In this document: positions 18,203 to 29,600 of the stretch, piece after piece
Numbering within the stretch: the stretch's first letter is position 1
How the letters are laid out: the number at the start of each line of letters is the position of its first letter
DNA from: Gilliamella sp. ESL0443
GTDB taxonomy: Bacteria > Pseudomonadota > Gammaproteobacteria > Enterobacterales > Orbaceae
Direction of reading: 5' to 3'
DNA: 64,000 bases
NCBI RefSeq assembly: GCF_019469165.1
Contig: NZ_CP048263.1
Coordinates: 1,426,001 to 1,490,000, forward strand
Translations under genes and position numbers: made by a program
Notes under the pieces: model-generated
The model's database searches: none
What the model saw: the letters and a program-made list of their open reading frames with translations, nothing else
What the model was told of the DNA's origin: nothing

Positions 18203-18700
18203 TTAATTAATGATTTCTTGATAAGCTTGAATTCTTTTAAAATGTTTATCCTCATTACGTTCGATTTTTTTCAATTTTATTAATATAAGAATTGTAAAAA
18301 CTAAACTTGTTAACATTATTCCCAATAGTATGTTTATGGCCTCTTGTGAATTTTTTAAGAATGGAAAGAAAAAGTGAAATAATGGAGTGAATATCGAAAC
18401 AATTAACGCAATGATAGATATCAACATTATTTGATAAAATAAACTTGCATAGCGTAGATGGTTTTTATGATTTCGATAAAGTTTAATTTGCTCAAAACTG
18501 GTTAGCGTAGCAAGTATTATGAGCATAATAGGTAGCACGATAGCTATAGATAAACTTCCCATCAAAAAAACTGCCCAATAGAGATTTATAAACAAAAAAA
18601 ATGCTGTAGCATATCGAACCGCTAAAAAGCGATTAAAATAGAGGTTAGTCAAACTAACTTTTTTATGTAATTTAAGTTGGCTTTCTAGTGGTGTATTCAT
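18203..18700 (-). CDS. Four-helix membrane protein of the PTS operon, unknown function
   Basis: 165 residues with about four hydrophobic segments (near 29-48, 50-66, 88-108 and 122-141) and charged N- and C-terminal tails. An AGAGG-like Shine-Dalgarno precedes the ATG. It lies between EIIA (11 bases) and EIIC (14 bases). Small membrane proteins of this sort occur in some lactose-family PTS operons, but I do not recognise a family and assign no function. A helper of EIIC assembly is one possibility suggested only by position. Confidence 0.7.
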   Translation of the reverse strand: MNTPLESQLKLHKKVSLTNLYFNRFLAVRYATAFFLFINLYWAVFLMGSLSIAIVLPIMLIILATLTSFEQIKLYRNHKNHLRYASLFYQIMLISIIALIVSIFTPLFHFFFPFLKNSQEAINILLGIMLTSLVFTILILIKLKKIERNEDKHFKRIQAYQEIIN

Positions 18701-18711
18701 CTCAAACCTCT

Positions 18712-19053
18712 TTATTGATTTGATAACTTATATGTTTGTTGATATAGATGGGACATCTCAATAGCAATTTCTCTCAATGTCATCGTCGTCATCAAATGAT
18801 CTTGAGCATGAACCATAATGATTTCCATCTCAATTTTAGTGCCACTTGCATAAGATTGAAGCAATTCAGTTTGAGATTTATGTGCTTCTAAAATCTCATG
18901 ATTGGCTTCTTCAAGTAACTGCGTTGCTTGTTCGAAATTAGCCTCTCTCATCGCTTTAAATGCAAGGTGAATTTTGGTTTTGGCATTACCACTATGCAAA
19001 ATAATATTGAAAGCAGTAATTTGAATATCCTCCGAGCTCATTATGTCAGTCAT
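18712..19053 (-). CDS. PTS lactose/cellobiose-family EIIA
   Basis: 113 residues, all-helical, the usual size for LicA/ChbA/CelC. The phosphorylated His lies in MVHAQDHLMTTMTL near residue 80-87; NIILHSGNAKTKIHLAFKAMREANFEQA is the conserved N-terminal block. Cytoplasmic. It accepts phosphate from HPr and passes it to EIIB. It begins 2 bases after the regulator gene, so translation is tightly linked. Confidence 0.93.
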   Translation of the reverse strand: MTDIMSSEDIQITAFNIILHSGNAKTKIHLAFKAMREANFEQATQLLEEANHEILEAHKSQTELLQSYASGTKIEMEIIMVHAQDHLMTTMTLREIAIEMSHLYQQTYKLSNQ

Positions 19054-19055
19054 TG

Positions 19056-21059
19056 CTACGCTCCTTTTTCAATTAGTTGGATAAAGTAAGATTTGAATTG
19101 ATTAAAATCGGTAATTTTTAACATTGCATCTTGCATAGCTAAATCATCAATTAAATTGACAATCGCTTTGGTCATCATAGCTAAGTTGGAATTTTGGTAT
19201 ATTGATGGAGAAATCATAAAAATAAACTTAACATCTTGATAATTTATATCCCAACTCACACCTTGAGGCATAACAGCAATCGCTATTTTGGCTATCTTAC
19301 CTACTGGAATAGCTGGATGAGGAACCACTATGGTTGGACTAAAGATTATTTCACCTAACGCCATCCTTTTTTCCATCTGTTTTTTCATCTCTTGCTTAAA
19401 GTTCTTTGATTCATTGATAGATAATAAATCAAGCAAATGATCCAACACGGCTTGTTTAGATGGTTTATCGGGACACAAGTAAAAAAAATCAGCAGCAATT
19501 TCATCAAATACTTGAGCTATATATTTTGAATGATTCTGTTTTTTATCATCAATTGGTAAAAAATTTTTGGGTAATGAATTGGGGGGTTGTCTATGAGAAA
19601 GATATCGGCGAATTGCTTGAACATCTTCCTCACAAAAAAATACAGAAACATGAAATACTGGTACTTTAAATACTTTGGATGATAAATCGACAGAAGAAAT
19701 AATAAAATCGATATCATTTAACATCTCTTGTTCTATTTCATAATAACCACGTGTTGCTATAATTTTTACTCGCTCATCAAATTCACTTTCTACTCGATTT
19801 TTAAGTAATTGAGCACTACCAAGCCCCGTTGCGCAGATAATTAATACTTTAGCTTTCTGTTCATTTTTTAATTTTTCCAGTGATGCCAGAAAGTGAAGAG
19901 CTAAATACCCCCACTCATCATCAATAACATTATATTTATTTAAATTGGGTAATTGATTGAAGTAACGCTTAACTAACCCAAAAACTTCACCATATTGGCT
20001 TTTAATTTCATCTATTAGAGGATTTTCTAATTTTATATTCTGTGCTAAACGCACAAGCATTGGTTTTAAATGCTGAATTAACCCATTTTTCAACTGTTCA
20101 TCATGCCAAAAAGGATAGCCTGTTTCTTGTTCAATTTTTAAAAGTAAATTAGTTAATAAAGCGCCAAGTTCTTCATCAAGATCGTCTTGGATTAAATTTG
20201 ATTTACTCATCAAATGTAGCGTAAGGTACATTTGCTCTTCTTTAGGAAAATGAAAACCAATTATCGATTCAATACGAGCGATGATTCGATTAGCAACTTG
20301 ATATTCAATAGCTGAATCAGCTGAAACAAGTAAATCAAGATTTTGGATTGTAAGCCCCGACTGCAAACGTTTAATACTTAATGACAAATGTAGGACTATA
20401 TTTTGAATCATTACATCAGATAATTTGATATTCGCTTCACGACACTCATCTAAAATAATGATAGTTAAGGTATCAAAGCTAATTGCTTCACATGCTTGAT
20501 TAAAATAGGATAAATGGTGTAAAAAATTGATTGAATCCTCATGAAAAAAGTAACTCATAATAAAATGACGTTTAGCTTTTTCTTCACCATCAACATAAAT
20601 TAAAGAATGGCTTTTTTTAAGCGTGAGTTCATAAGGTTGTAATTGGGACTTAATTTCCGTAATATCTTTATTCAATTGGGATGAGCTAATAAATAGCTGT
20701 TCAGATAATGCTTCAACATCAATTTTTTGGCTTTCAAGTAATAATAAATTAAGGATATAGTGCTTTCGTTCACTTGCTTCCCGGCATTGGGATTTCTCAA
20801 TATTTTTATCTAATAAATGATATTCAATCAAAAATAAATTAAATGCAGTTCGATCTAATATTTCAAGTTGAAAACCATAGCCTTGTTTACTAACAATATT
20901 ACCGCCATTGCGTTCTATTAATGTTTTTAAATCTTTAAGATAGGTACGTACAGTACGATCTGATAACGATAATTCCTTCGCGAGTTCTTGACTACTTTTA
21001 AATCCATTTTTAGAACGAATTAATAAACTAATAAGTTCTCGTTGTTTTTGTTTTATCAT
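19056..21059 (-). CDS. PRD-containing transcriptional activator (LicR/MtlR type)
   Basis: 667 residues. Order of domains: HTH (about 1-60: SSQELAKELSLSDRTVRTYLKDLK), a second winged region, two PRDs (about 170-390), an EIIB-Gat-like domain (KVLIICATGLGSAQLLKNRV with its phosphorylatable Cys), and a C-terminal EIIA-Fru/Mtl-like domain (about 510-667) with the active His in TIVVPHPAIP. This is the layout of LicR/ManR/MtlR activators, whose activity is tuned by PTS phosphorylation. It lies inside the operon it most likely controls (GH1-EIIB-regulator-EIIA-membrane protein-EIIC), which is a lic-like set. Confidence 0.9.
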   Translation of the reverse strand: MIKQKQRELISLLIRSKNGFKSSQELAKELSLSDRTVRTYLKDLKTLIERNGGNIVSKQGYGFQLEILDRTAFNLFLIEYHLLDKNIEKSQCREASERKHYILNLLLLESQKIDVEALSEQLFISSSQLNKDITEIKSQLQPYELTLKKSHSLIYVDGEEKAKRHFIMSYFFHEDSINFLHHLSYFNQACEAISFDTLTIIILDECREANIKLSDVMIQNIVLHLSLSIKRLQSGLTIQNLDLLVSADSAIEYQVANRIIARIESIIGFHFPKEEQMYLTLHLMSKSNLIQDDLDEELGALLTNLLLKIEQETGYPFWHDEQLKNGLIQHLKPMLVRLAQNIKLENPLIDEIKSQYGEVFGLVKRYFNQLPNLNKYNVIDDEWGYLALHFLASLEKLKNEQKAKVLIICATGLGSAQLLKNRVESEFDERVKIIATRGYYEIEQEMLNDIDFIISSVDLSSKVFKVPVFHVSVFFCEEDVQAIRRYLSHRQPPNSLPKNFLPIDDKKQNHSKYIAQVFDEIAADFFYLCPDKPSKQAVLDHLLDLLSINESKNFKQEMKKQMEKRMALGEIIFSPTIVVPHPAIPVGKIAKIAIAVMPQGVSWDINYQDVKFIFMISPSIYQNSNLAMMTKAIVNLIDDLAMQDAMLKITDFNQFKSYFIQLIEKGA

Positions 21060-21192
21060 TATCTACTATACCTTAACTATTAATGAGAATTATCCTAAAA
21101 GATCAAGTCATTAAAATATAAGCTACTTCAATGATGCGATTATTAAACTAAACAATCGCATCAAGAACGGTAGAACTCAGATTTGCCTAAAA

Positions 21193-21510
21193 TTAATTAA
21201 TATTGTCCTCAACTAATTTAGCTAGTTGTTCAATACCAGATTGAATTGGAATATAAGCCTGAAAAGGAATACTCACAACAGGTTTCCCCACTTCATCACC
21301 TAATGATTTTAATTTATCAAACATCATCATGGTTTGAGGACTAATTAAAAACAGTGAAAAATCACTATTTTTAATTTTATTACTACCTTCAGTTGCAGAT
21401 ACCGCATCAAGTTCAATAGGTACATTTTTACTAGCAAAAAATTCAGTGACCTTTTTGGCCATAAGCGATGATGACATACCAGCTGCACAAATAATTAACG
21501 CTTTTTTCAT
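21193..21510 (-). CDS. PTS lactose/cellobiose-family EIIB
   Basis: 105 residues from the ATG at 21510 (AGGAG Shine-Dalgarno at good spacing). A longer frame runs into the upstream glucosidase gene and is not the real start. MKKALIICAAGMSSSLMAKKV carries the phosphocysteine Cys8 in the family P-loop, and PVVSIPFQAYIPIQSGIEQL is the usual C terminus. It transfers phosphate from EIIA to the incoming beta-glucoside. It lies 25 bases after the glucosidase gene. Confidence 0.93.
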   Translation of the reverse strand: MKKALIICAAGMSSSLMAKKVTEFFASKNVPIELDAVSATEGSNKIKNSDFSLFLISPQTMMMFDKLKSLGDEVGKPVVSIPFQAYIPIQSGIEQLAKLVEDNIN

Positions 21511-21535
21511 AACTTCTCCTAATGAATTTAAATCG

Positions 21536-23003
<1,468 letters not shown>

Positions 23004-23130
23004 TATAAAAGGAAAAAATTTGAATTACTAACCAACTTTTTCCGTATTGATCAGGAAAATATACGCAAACAAAATAGATGTAAAAGCGTGATGATTAAAA
23101 AAATTAAATTGCCCTTACCGTGATCATTAA

Positions 23131-23415
23131 CTAAATAAATTGTTCAAAACCAGCGGCATATTTGGACGGTACAAATTCGATAATATCGTACTGGGCAATT
23201 TGCTGAATATAAAACGGATCTTTTTGCATTATAGTTAATGCTTGTTCTTTATTCTCAGCACGACAAAGTATCACACCGCCAGTACGTGGCACTTTTCGGC
23301 CTGAAGCAATAAAATGTCCCTATCGATAATTATCTTCAAGGTAATCGATATGCTGCTGTAAAAATTTTTCAACTTCACTAATGGGTTTAATATAAGTGAG
23401 GGTGAATATAAACAT
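23131..23415 (-). pseudogene. YciI-like protein, interrupted by an in-frame TAG
   Basis: The frame from ATG 23415 reads MFIFTLTYIKPISEVEKFLQ and so on to a TAG at 23322-23320 (codon 32). It then continues in the same frame as GHFIASGRKVPRTGG and onward to FEQFI and a stop at 23133-23131. The two parts together make one YciI-superfamily protein of about 94 residues (dimeric ferredoxin-like fold, His/Asp enzyme of unclear substrate). A single C-to-T change (CAG to TAG) would explain the break, and no other damage is seen, so decay is recent or the stop is read through. Confidence 0.75.
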
Positions 23416-23537
23416 AATAATTCTCCATATAAAAAACCAGCTTAATAGCTAGTTTTTATTGACTATACATATTGATAATAAACCCATATCTATAATAACT
23501 TAGTTGTGGACTTGATAGCATTTATAGTATTGAGTTT

Positions 23538-23765
23538 TTACTTGCGTTCCCATTGACCATTTTCATTTTTGCGGTAAACCTTTTCTACAGCTGACCACGC
23601 CACTCTAAATGCGATTTGCTCTGGCGAACTTTTATCTCGTCTTTTTTTGGGATCTTGGTACTCTTTTATGGCATTGTTAAAAGATTCTTTAAAAATATCT
23701 TGAGCATGTTCGGGTAAAACATGGCGTACAGATTCGGGTAAATCATCTCGTGTTTGATATGGCAT
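23538..23765 (-). CDS. chaB: ChaB family protein
   Basis: 75 residues from the ATG at 23765, chosen over the ATG at 23792 because TTGAGGAAATG gives a good Shine-Dalgarno and the resulting MPYQTRDDLPESVRHVLPEHAQDIFKESFNNA matches ChaB from its first residue. The C terminus AFRVAWSAVEKVYRK is also typical. ChaB was named as a regulator of the ChaA cation antiporter, but its biochemical role is uncertain. No chaA or chaC is adjacent here, so it stands alone. Confidence 0.9.
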   Translation of the reverse strand: MPYQTRDDLPESVRHVLPEHAQDIFKESFNNAIKEYQDPKKRRDKSSPEQIAFRVAWSAVEKVYRKNENGQWERK

Positions 23766-24185
23766 ATAACATTTCCTCAATAAATTAGTCATACATGAAT
23801 GAAAATTTAAAAACGGTAAAAGTTAAAGCTGCTACAAAATCAAAATACGTTTAAAATTTAGTCTCTTTTTGGCAAGAATACAAGTTTTAATTTGCTTTGA
23901 TTAATCACCCTATTTTTTCTTTTATCAGCTAGCTTACCATTGCGGTATTTTGGCTAAAAATAAGATCCAAATAGCTAGCCTTTAGTGTAATTAACAAAAC
24001 TATCCAATTGAATAGTTGAAAATGACCAACACATGCAAAGTAGCTAACTACTTGACAGTAAATAATTTAGCTACTTGCATAGGTGACGATTTTGCTAATC
24101 ATAGAAAACCAACAAATCTAAATAAAAAATGAATTGCGTTCAATAACACAACAAAAATGTGTATTAAATTCAATATAAAGTTATT
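23766..24185. other. Intergenic region without a recognised gene
   Basis: 420 AT-rich bases between chaB and the acuI paralogue. It contains several short TAGCTAGC/AGCTAGC-like words but no open frame with a credible start, no tRNA and no convincing terminator. It probably holds the chaB promoter. Confidence 0.4.
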
Positions 24186-25181
24186 TTATTTGTTCACATC
24201 TACCACAAAACGACCTTTTGTTTGTCCTGCTATCATGTTCTGCGCAATATCAACACACTCGTCTAAACAAATAGTATTGCCTATATGAGCCAAAATTTTA
24301 TCATCTAAATACTGAGCTAATAAGTTCCATGCGGCAATACGATTATCATAACTTGCCATTACGCTGTCGATACCGGCCAATGTTACCCCGCGCAAAATAA
24401 AAGGTGCGACAGTTGCCGGGAAATCCATTCCTTGTGCTAGCCCACAACAAGCTACAATGCCACCATACTGAGTTTGGGCACATACATTAGCTAAGGTATG
24501 AGAACCAACCACATCGACAACGGCTGACCACTGTTCTTTTTGTAAAGGTTTACCAGCCTCTTTCAACTGTTTACTATCAATAATATTGCTTGCACCAAGT
24601 TTGTTTAAATATTCTTTGTCAGTTAATTTACCTGTTGATGCAGTAACTTGATAACCCAATTTGCTTAATAAAGCTACCGCAACCGAGCCAACTCCGCCAC
24701 TCGCCCCTGTCACCAGTACTGTTCCGCTTTGTGGTTTTATCCCAAAATCAACAATACGTTTTACACACAATGCAGCAGTATATCCAGCGGTGCCAATAAT
24801 CATCGATTGATAGGGTGTGATATTTTGGGGTAATGGAATTAACCAATCTGATTTTAAGTAAGCATATTGCGCCAGACACCCCCAATGGGTTTCACCACAT
24901 CCCCAACCATTTAAAATAACAGTATCTCCAGCATGATAACGATCACTGCTAGATTCAATAACTGTACCGACACCATCAATACCCGGCACCATAGGCCATT
25001 GCCTAACAACAGGACTTTTATTAGTTAACGCTAATGCATCTTTATAATTGATACTTGAATAGTGAATTTTAACTAGAGTATCACCCTGTTGTTGCAGCAA
25101 CTGTTGTTTAGTGATGGTTTTTAATGAATGTGAAAACCCATTAATCTCATCTTTTTCTAAAATAATGGCGTTGAATGACAT
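24186..25181 (-). CDS. acuI: AcuI/YhdH-type acryloyl-CoA reductase (MDR family), copy 1
   Basis: 331 residues, zinc-free medium-chain reductase. It has GDTLVKIHYSSINYKDALALTNKSPVV, PGIDGVGTV, the AcuI/YhdH block LNGWGCGETHWGC, and an NADPH loop VLVTGASGGVGSVAV. In characterised systems it reduces toxic acryloyl-CoA to propionyl-CoA. Roughly 70% identical by eye to the copy at 49538-50530. Unlike that copy it has no TAGAC-N5-GTCTA palindrome upstream that I could see. It follows sstT by 48 bases and may be co-transcribed with it. Probably the housekeeping yhdH of the species. Confidence 0.88.
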   Translation of the reverse strand: MSFNAIILEKDEINGFSHSLKTITKQQLLQQQGDTLVKIHYSSINYKDALALTNKSPVVRQWPMVPGIDGVGTVIESSSDRYHAGDTVILNGWGCGETHWGCLAQYAYLKSDWLIPLPQNITPYQSMIIGTAGYTAALCVKRIVDFGIKPQSGTVLVTGASGGVGSVAVALLSKLGYQVTASTGKLTDKEYLNKLGASNIIDSKQLKEAGKPLQKEQWSAVVDVVGSHTLANVCAQTQYGGIVACCGLAQGMDFPATVAPFILRGVTLAGIDSVMASYDNRIAAWNLLAQYLDDKILAHIGNTICLDECVDIAQNMIAGQTKGRFVVDVNK

Positions 25182-25229
25182 GATAATTCCTTAATAATAA
25201 ATATTGGTTAACTTAAAATTAAGATATCA

Positions 25230-26462
25230 TTATCTAGTTTTTCCACGATTTACTTTTTCTGATACTGCACCAATAAATACAACATCACTTGATGAATTAA
25301 GCGCAGTTTCAACCGAATCTTGAATAACACCAATAGCTATACCGATACCAATGACTTTAGCTGAAATTTCGTTAGGTATTCCAAACATACTACAAGCGAC
25401 AGGAATAAGCAGTAATGAACCACCTGCGATTCCTGATGCACCACAAGCGCATATACTCGTCACAATACAAAGTAATACTGCAGAAAGAATATCAACGTCT
25501 ATATGCAAAGAATTTACGGTAGCTAACGTTAAAATAGTGATAGTAATTGCCGCTCCTGACATATTAATTGCTGCTCCCAGTGGTACAGCGACAGAATAAG
25601 TATCTTCATCCATTTTTAATTTTTTACAAATTTCGATATTAACTGGAATATTTGCTGCTGAGCTACGAGTAAAGAAAGCAGGAATAGCACTATCTTTTAA
25701 TGAGGTAAAAACCAATGGATACGGATTTTTACGCATTACAATATAAGCTAATAATGGATTAATAATCAATGCCACAATTAACATACAAGACACTAATACA
25801 ACTAATAGATGAGCATACTTAAGTAATTCACCAAATCCTGTTTCTGCAAGTGTTGAAGCAACCAAACCAAAAACCCCTAATGGAGCAAAACGAATAATGA
25901 TTTTTACAATGAATGAAATTGCTAAAGAAAGATCGCTCATCATCGTTTTGGTTGTTTCACTTGAGTGTCTTAATGCAATCCCAATTCCGACTCCCCAAAC
26001 AATGAGCCCAATATAGTTAGCATTAACAAGCGCATTAACTGGATTGTCTATCATTTTATTTAGCAGAGTTTTTAATACTTCAATAATACTACCTGGAGGT
26101 GTTAATTTACTCTGATCAGCAGCATCACCTAATGAAATATCAGAAGGGAAGATGAAACTAGCAATAGTTGCTAACAAAGCGGCCAACATCATTCCCGAAA
26201 AATATAGGGCAAAAAGTTTACCCATATTAGCGCGTTTACCACGTTGGTGATTAGATATTGACGCAATAACTAAAATAAGTACCAAAATTGGCGCGACTGA
26301 TTTTAAGGCATTAATAAAAAGCGAGCCAATAAAAGACATATTTAACGCAACGTCTTTAGAAATTGCTGCTAATGTTATACCTAAGAGCAAACCCAAAACA
26401 ATTTGAGGAATAAGCCCTACTTTAAAATAAAAACGCACCAAAGGATTGGTTGAATGAGTCAT
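25230..26462 (-). CDS. sstT: Na+/serine-threonine symporter SstT
   Basis: 410 residues, DAACS (SLC1-like) family, about eight membrane spans plus two re-entrant hairpins. NPLVRFYFKVGLIPQIVLGLLLGI and FIGSLFINALKSVAPILVLILVIASIS are SstT hallmarks. SAIPAFFTRSSAANIPVN matches the serine-rich HP1 loop, and NMSGAAITITILTLATVNSL the TM7 substrate/Na+ region. It imports serine and threonine with sodium. It lies upstream of acuI copy 1 on the same strand. Confidence 0.93.
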   Translation of the reverse strand: MTHSTNPLVRFYFKVGLIPQIVLGLLLGITLAAISKDVALNMSFIGSLFINALKSVAPILVLILVIASISNHQRGKRANMGKLFALYFSGMMLAALLATIASFIFPSDISLGDAADQSKLTPPGSIIEVLKTLLNKMIDNPVNALVNANYIGLIVWGVGIGIALRHSSETTKTMMSDLSLAISFIVKIIIRFAPLGVFGLVASTLAETGFGELLKYAHLLVVLVSCMLIVALIINPLLAYIVMRKNPYPLVFTSLKDSAIPAFFTRSSAANIPVNIEICKKLKMDEDTYSVAVPLGAAINMSGAAITITILTLATVNSLHIDVDILSAVLLCIVTSICACGASGIAGGSLLLIPVACSMFGIPNEISAKVIGIGIAIGVIQDSVETALNSSSDVVFIGAVSEKVNRGKTR

Positions 26463-26605
26463 GGAACTTCCTTATATAACAAAACAATGCAAAAACATTA
26501 CCATAAATAAATCTTAAAACTATAAAAAAATTATTATGATAACTATTTTTTATATGACTTAGATTAATTATTAAGATTAATTATTTTAAATGAATAAAGA
26601 AAAAA

Positions 26606-26633
26606 ACCGATACTTTCTATTAAAAGTATCGGT
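26606..26633 (-). terminator. Rho-independent terminator of the autotransporter gene
   Basis: ACCGATACTTT (26606-26616) pairs perfectly with AAAGTATCGGT (26623-26633) around a six-base loop. Read on the minus strand the hairpin is followed by a T-run (complement of the A-run just before 26606), placing it about 35 bases past the autotransporter stop. Confidence 0.88.
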
Positions 26634-26666
26634 CAGGAAGATAAACAACTTAGTTTATTACTCGTG

Positions 26667-29600
26667 TTACCAATTAGCTCTTATTCCTAAAGAGCCATTA
26701 ATTGGCGACTTAACGTTTGCATCTCCACTATTGGACCAAGTATGACCAATCTCAGTATAAGCACTAACTTGATTATTAAATTCATAACTACCACCAATAG
26801 CCAATTCCGTACTTGTATAACCAGCACCACTATTAAATTTAGTTGAGGCTCTGGAACAATCAAATCTTATACGATCTGAACCATCGGGCGAATAGTATAA
26901 ATTTAAACGAGTATAAGGGTGGAATGTTCCTAACTCTGACTGAAAATGATTTTCAAGTCTAGCACCCACTCGGAAAAGCCATGAATCATTATGACTTTGT
27001 TTGACGGTGGTATTACCACTTATATGACTATTATTAAGATTCATCCATTGGTGAATAATTTGAAACTGAGGTTCAATTCGCCAATCATAATAATTTAAAT
27101 CAAATGGTTTACCGACTTCCGCAGAAGCACTTAACCCTATTCCTTTTTGTTTACTATTTTTATTATAATTTGGTTTAATGTCTACTTTATGACGCCCCCC
27201 TTGGAACACCAAATCTAAGTAAGCCCCATTCTCATCCATATAGTTGCCATAGAGACCTAAGAAATAACTATTTGAGCGATTTTTTCCTACATATCCTTTC
27301 ATACTGCTGGCAAAACCATCAACATCTAAACTACCATGTAAATAACCGAAGTAACCACCTGCACGCCAATAGCTATCTTCTTTTTTCCAGATATCGCTAC
27401 CTATTTGGAAACCAGTATAATTTCCTTTGCTATGTGTATCAGCTATACCATTTTGTTTTATATCTGTGCGCTCAGCGATTATTCGTCCCCAACTAATTTC
27501 TGAGTCTGGTAGTAAAGTATTACCAATACGTTGATGCATATTTGCTTGCATAATTAAATCAGCCTGACGTAATTGTGCCGCTACCCCAGCAAACATTGGT
27601 ACTTCTTTACGATAAGCAACCTTATTCGGAGACACTGGATTAACAGGTTGCTCTGGGTTTGTTGGGTTTGTTGGGTTTGTTGGATTCGTTGGATTAGTTG
27701 GATTAGTTGGATTAGTTGGATTAGTTGGATTAGTTGGTTCAGTAGGTTTACTAGAACGTAAGTACCAGTTATTATTTTGTTGATTAATATCGCCTTTATG
27801 TAAATAGTATTCATAAGCGCCCACATCTAAATGTGATCCTTCTAAATTAAATGCATCGTTCGAACTTACACCATTAACATTGACAATTTCAATACCATTC
27901 GTTTTGCCAGTATCTGCACCTAATCCACCAATATTGGTTATTTTAACCAATGTATTTCCGGAAGCATTCCCTCCAATAAACAACTTATCAGTTGAGCTAC
28001 TACTATCTTGCAATACTGTATCAAGCAAAAGCTGACCATTATTACCAATATAATTACCGGTTATAGTTAGATGATCTCCAGTAAAATTATTATTCAGCGC
28101 AATAGTACCACTATTATAAACATCGCCACTTACCGAAGCTTGATGTATCCTTGGAACAAAATCTAAAATAGCATTTGAATTTAGAGTAAGCTTATCGGTA
28201 TTTAAGTTACCAGTTAATGATAACCTTCCGTTTGAACCAACATTGATATTTTCCCAGTTAAGAACCGCTACATCACCACGAATACCTACTGAATCAGAAG
28301 ATCCAACTAGATGGGTACTAAAATTAAGAACATCCATTTCATTCGATGAACTAGCTCGAATATTTTTACGTCCACCATCAATCATGGTTAAATCTGAAAT
28401 ATCAGAGCCTTGATTGATATTAAGCGTATCATCACCTGTTCCTAGCAATATTTTACCACTTACTTTAGAACCACTATTTAAATTAACAATAGAATTGGTC
28501 ACATCATTTCTTATTGCTGTACCAAGAACAGAATAAACATTAGCACCATCATTAAGGTTAATATTAGTTGTTGTGTCTGATTTACCTGTTGTATAGATAC
28601 CCGCATCTAAATTATTGTTTACATCGGTCCCATTCGCATAAACCGTATCATAGATATCAATAACCGTTGAGCCAGTACCACTGTTATTGATTGTTATTCC
28701 ATTATTTTTACCAAAAATTGTTCCAGAATTTTGTTTAACATTAACATCAGTGCTTGTACCTCGATTATTAATAACTATACCAGCTTGTTGTTCACCACTA
28801 ACCGTTCCATAAGTAGTAATAATTGTAGAACCAGATCCTGTATTCTCTAATTCTATGCCATTTCTTAAACCATTAAGACTACTGGTTACTAATTGTTGAA
28901 CAGTCAAGTTAGTAGCATTATTTTCATTTATAGCATAAATAGCATCATCTTGATCAGCTTCAATGTTGCCATTTAAGAGAATTTTTGTTTCACCATTTCC
29001 TTTATTTCTTAAATTGAGTCCTTTATTATGACCCTTAACAAAACCTGAGTCATTTAAAGAAACAATTAAGTTCTGTGCCGCAACATCATTAAGCACAAAA
29101 ATGCCATCAGAATTATTACCAAAAACCTTACCTGCAATTTTTATTTCAGTCGTTCCACTTCCTTTATTGGTTACATTAAGTCCATTATAATTACCTGTAA
29201 TCGTACCTCCAAATTGTTCAATATTAAGATTATTGGCTGTACTATTATTTAAAACGAACAAACCATGTTGTTGAACACTCTCTAAATCGCCTGAAGTTTT
29301 TACACTTGTTGAACCGATACCATTGTTAACTAAATTAACCGAATTTAATAAACCTTTGATTTTTCCAGCTATCTGAATTAAATTTAAGTGACTTGATTGT
29401 GTACCATTTTGAACTACAACGCCTTCATTAATATCGCCTGTTACTGAGCCACTAAGATTAACATTTGTATTCCCTTTTCCATTATTGGTTAAATTAATGC
29501 CACGAAGTTTGCCAGCAATACTACCTGCTGATTGGATTATCGTTAAATCACTTGATGTATTACCGTTAGTAACCACAATACCATCATTTTGATCACCAAT

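Noticed and set aside
24100-24185. Terminator after acuI copy 1
   Set aside because: The CACA/TGTG stem is short and imperfect, and the T-run is too far away.
27655-27737. Possible CRISPR-like array
   Set aside because: The repeats are contiguous 9-base units without spacers and lie inside a coding sequence.
27581-27826. Open frame antisense or shifted to the autotransporter linker
   Set aside because: Its long repetitive Leu-Ile-Gln stretch is just the 9-base linker repeat read in another frame.
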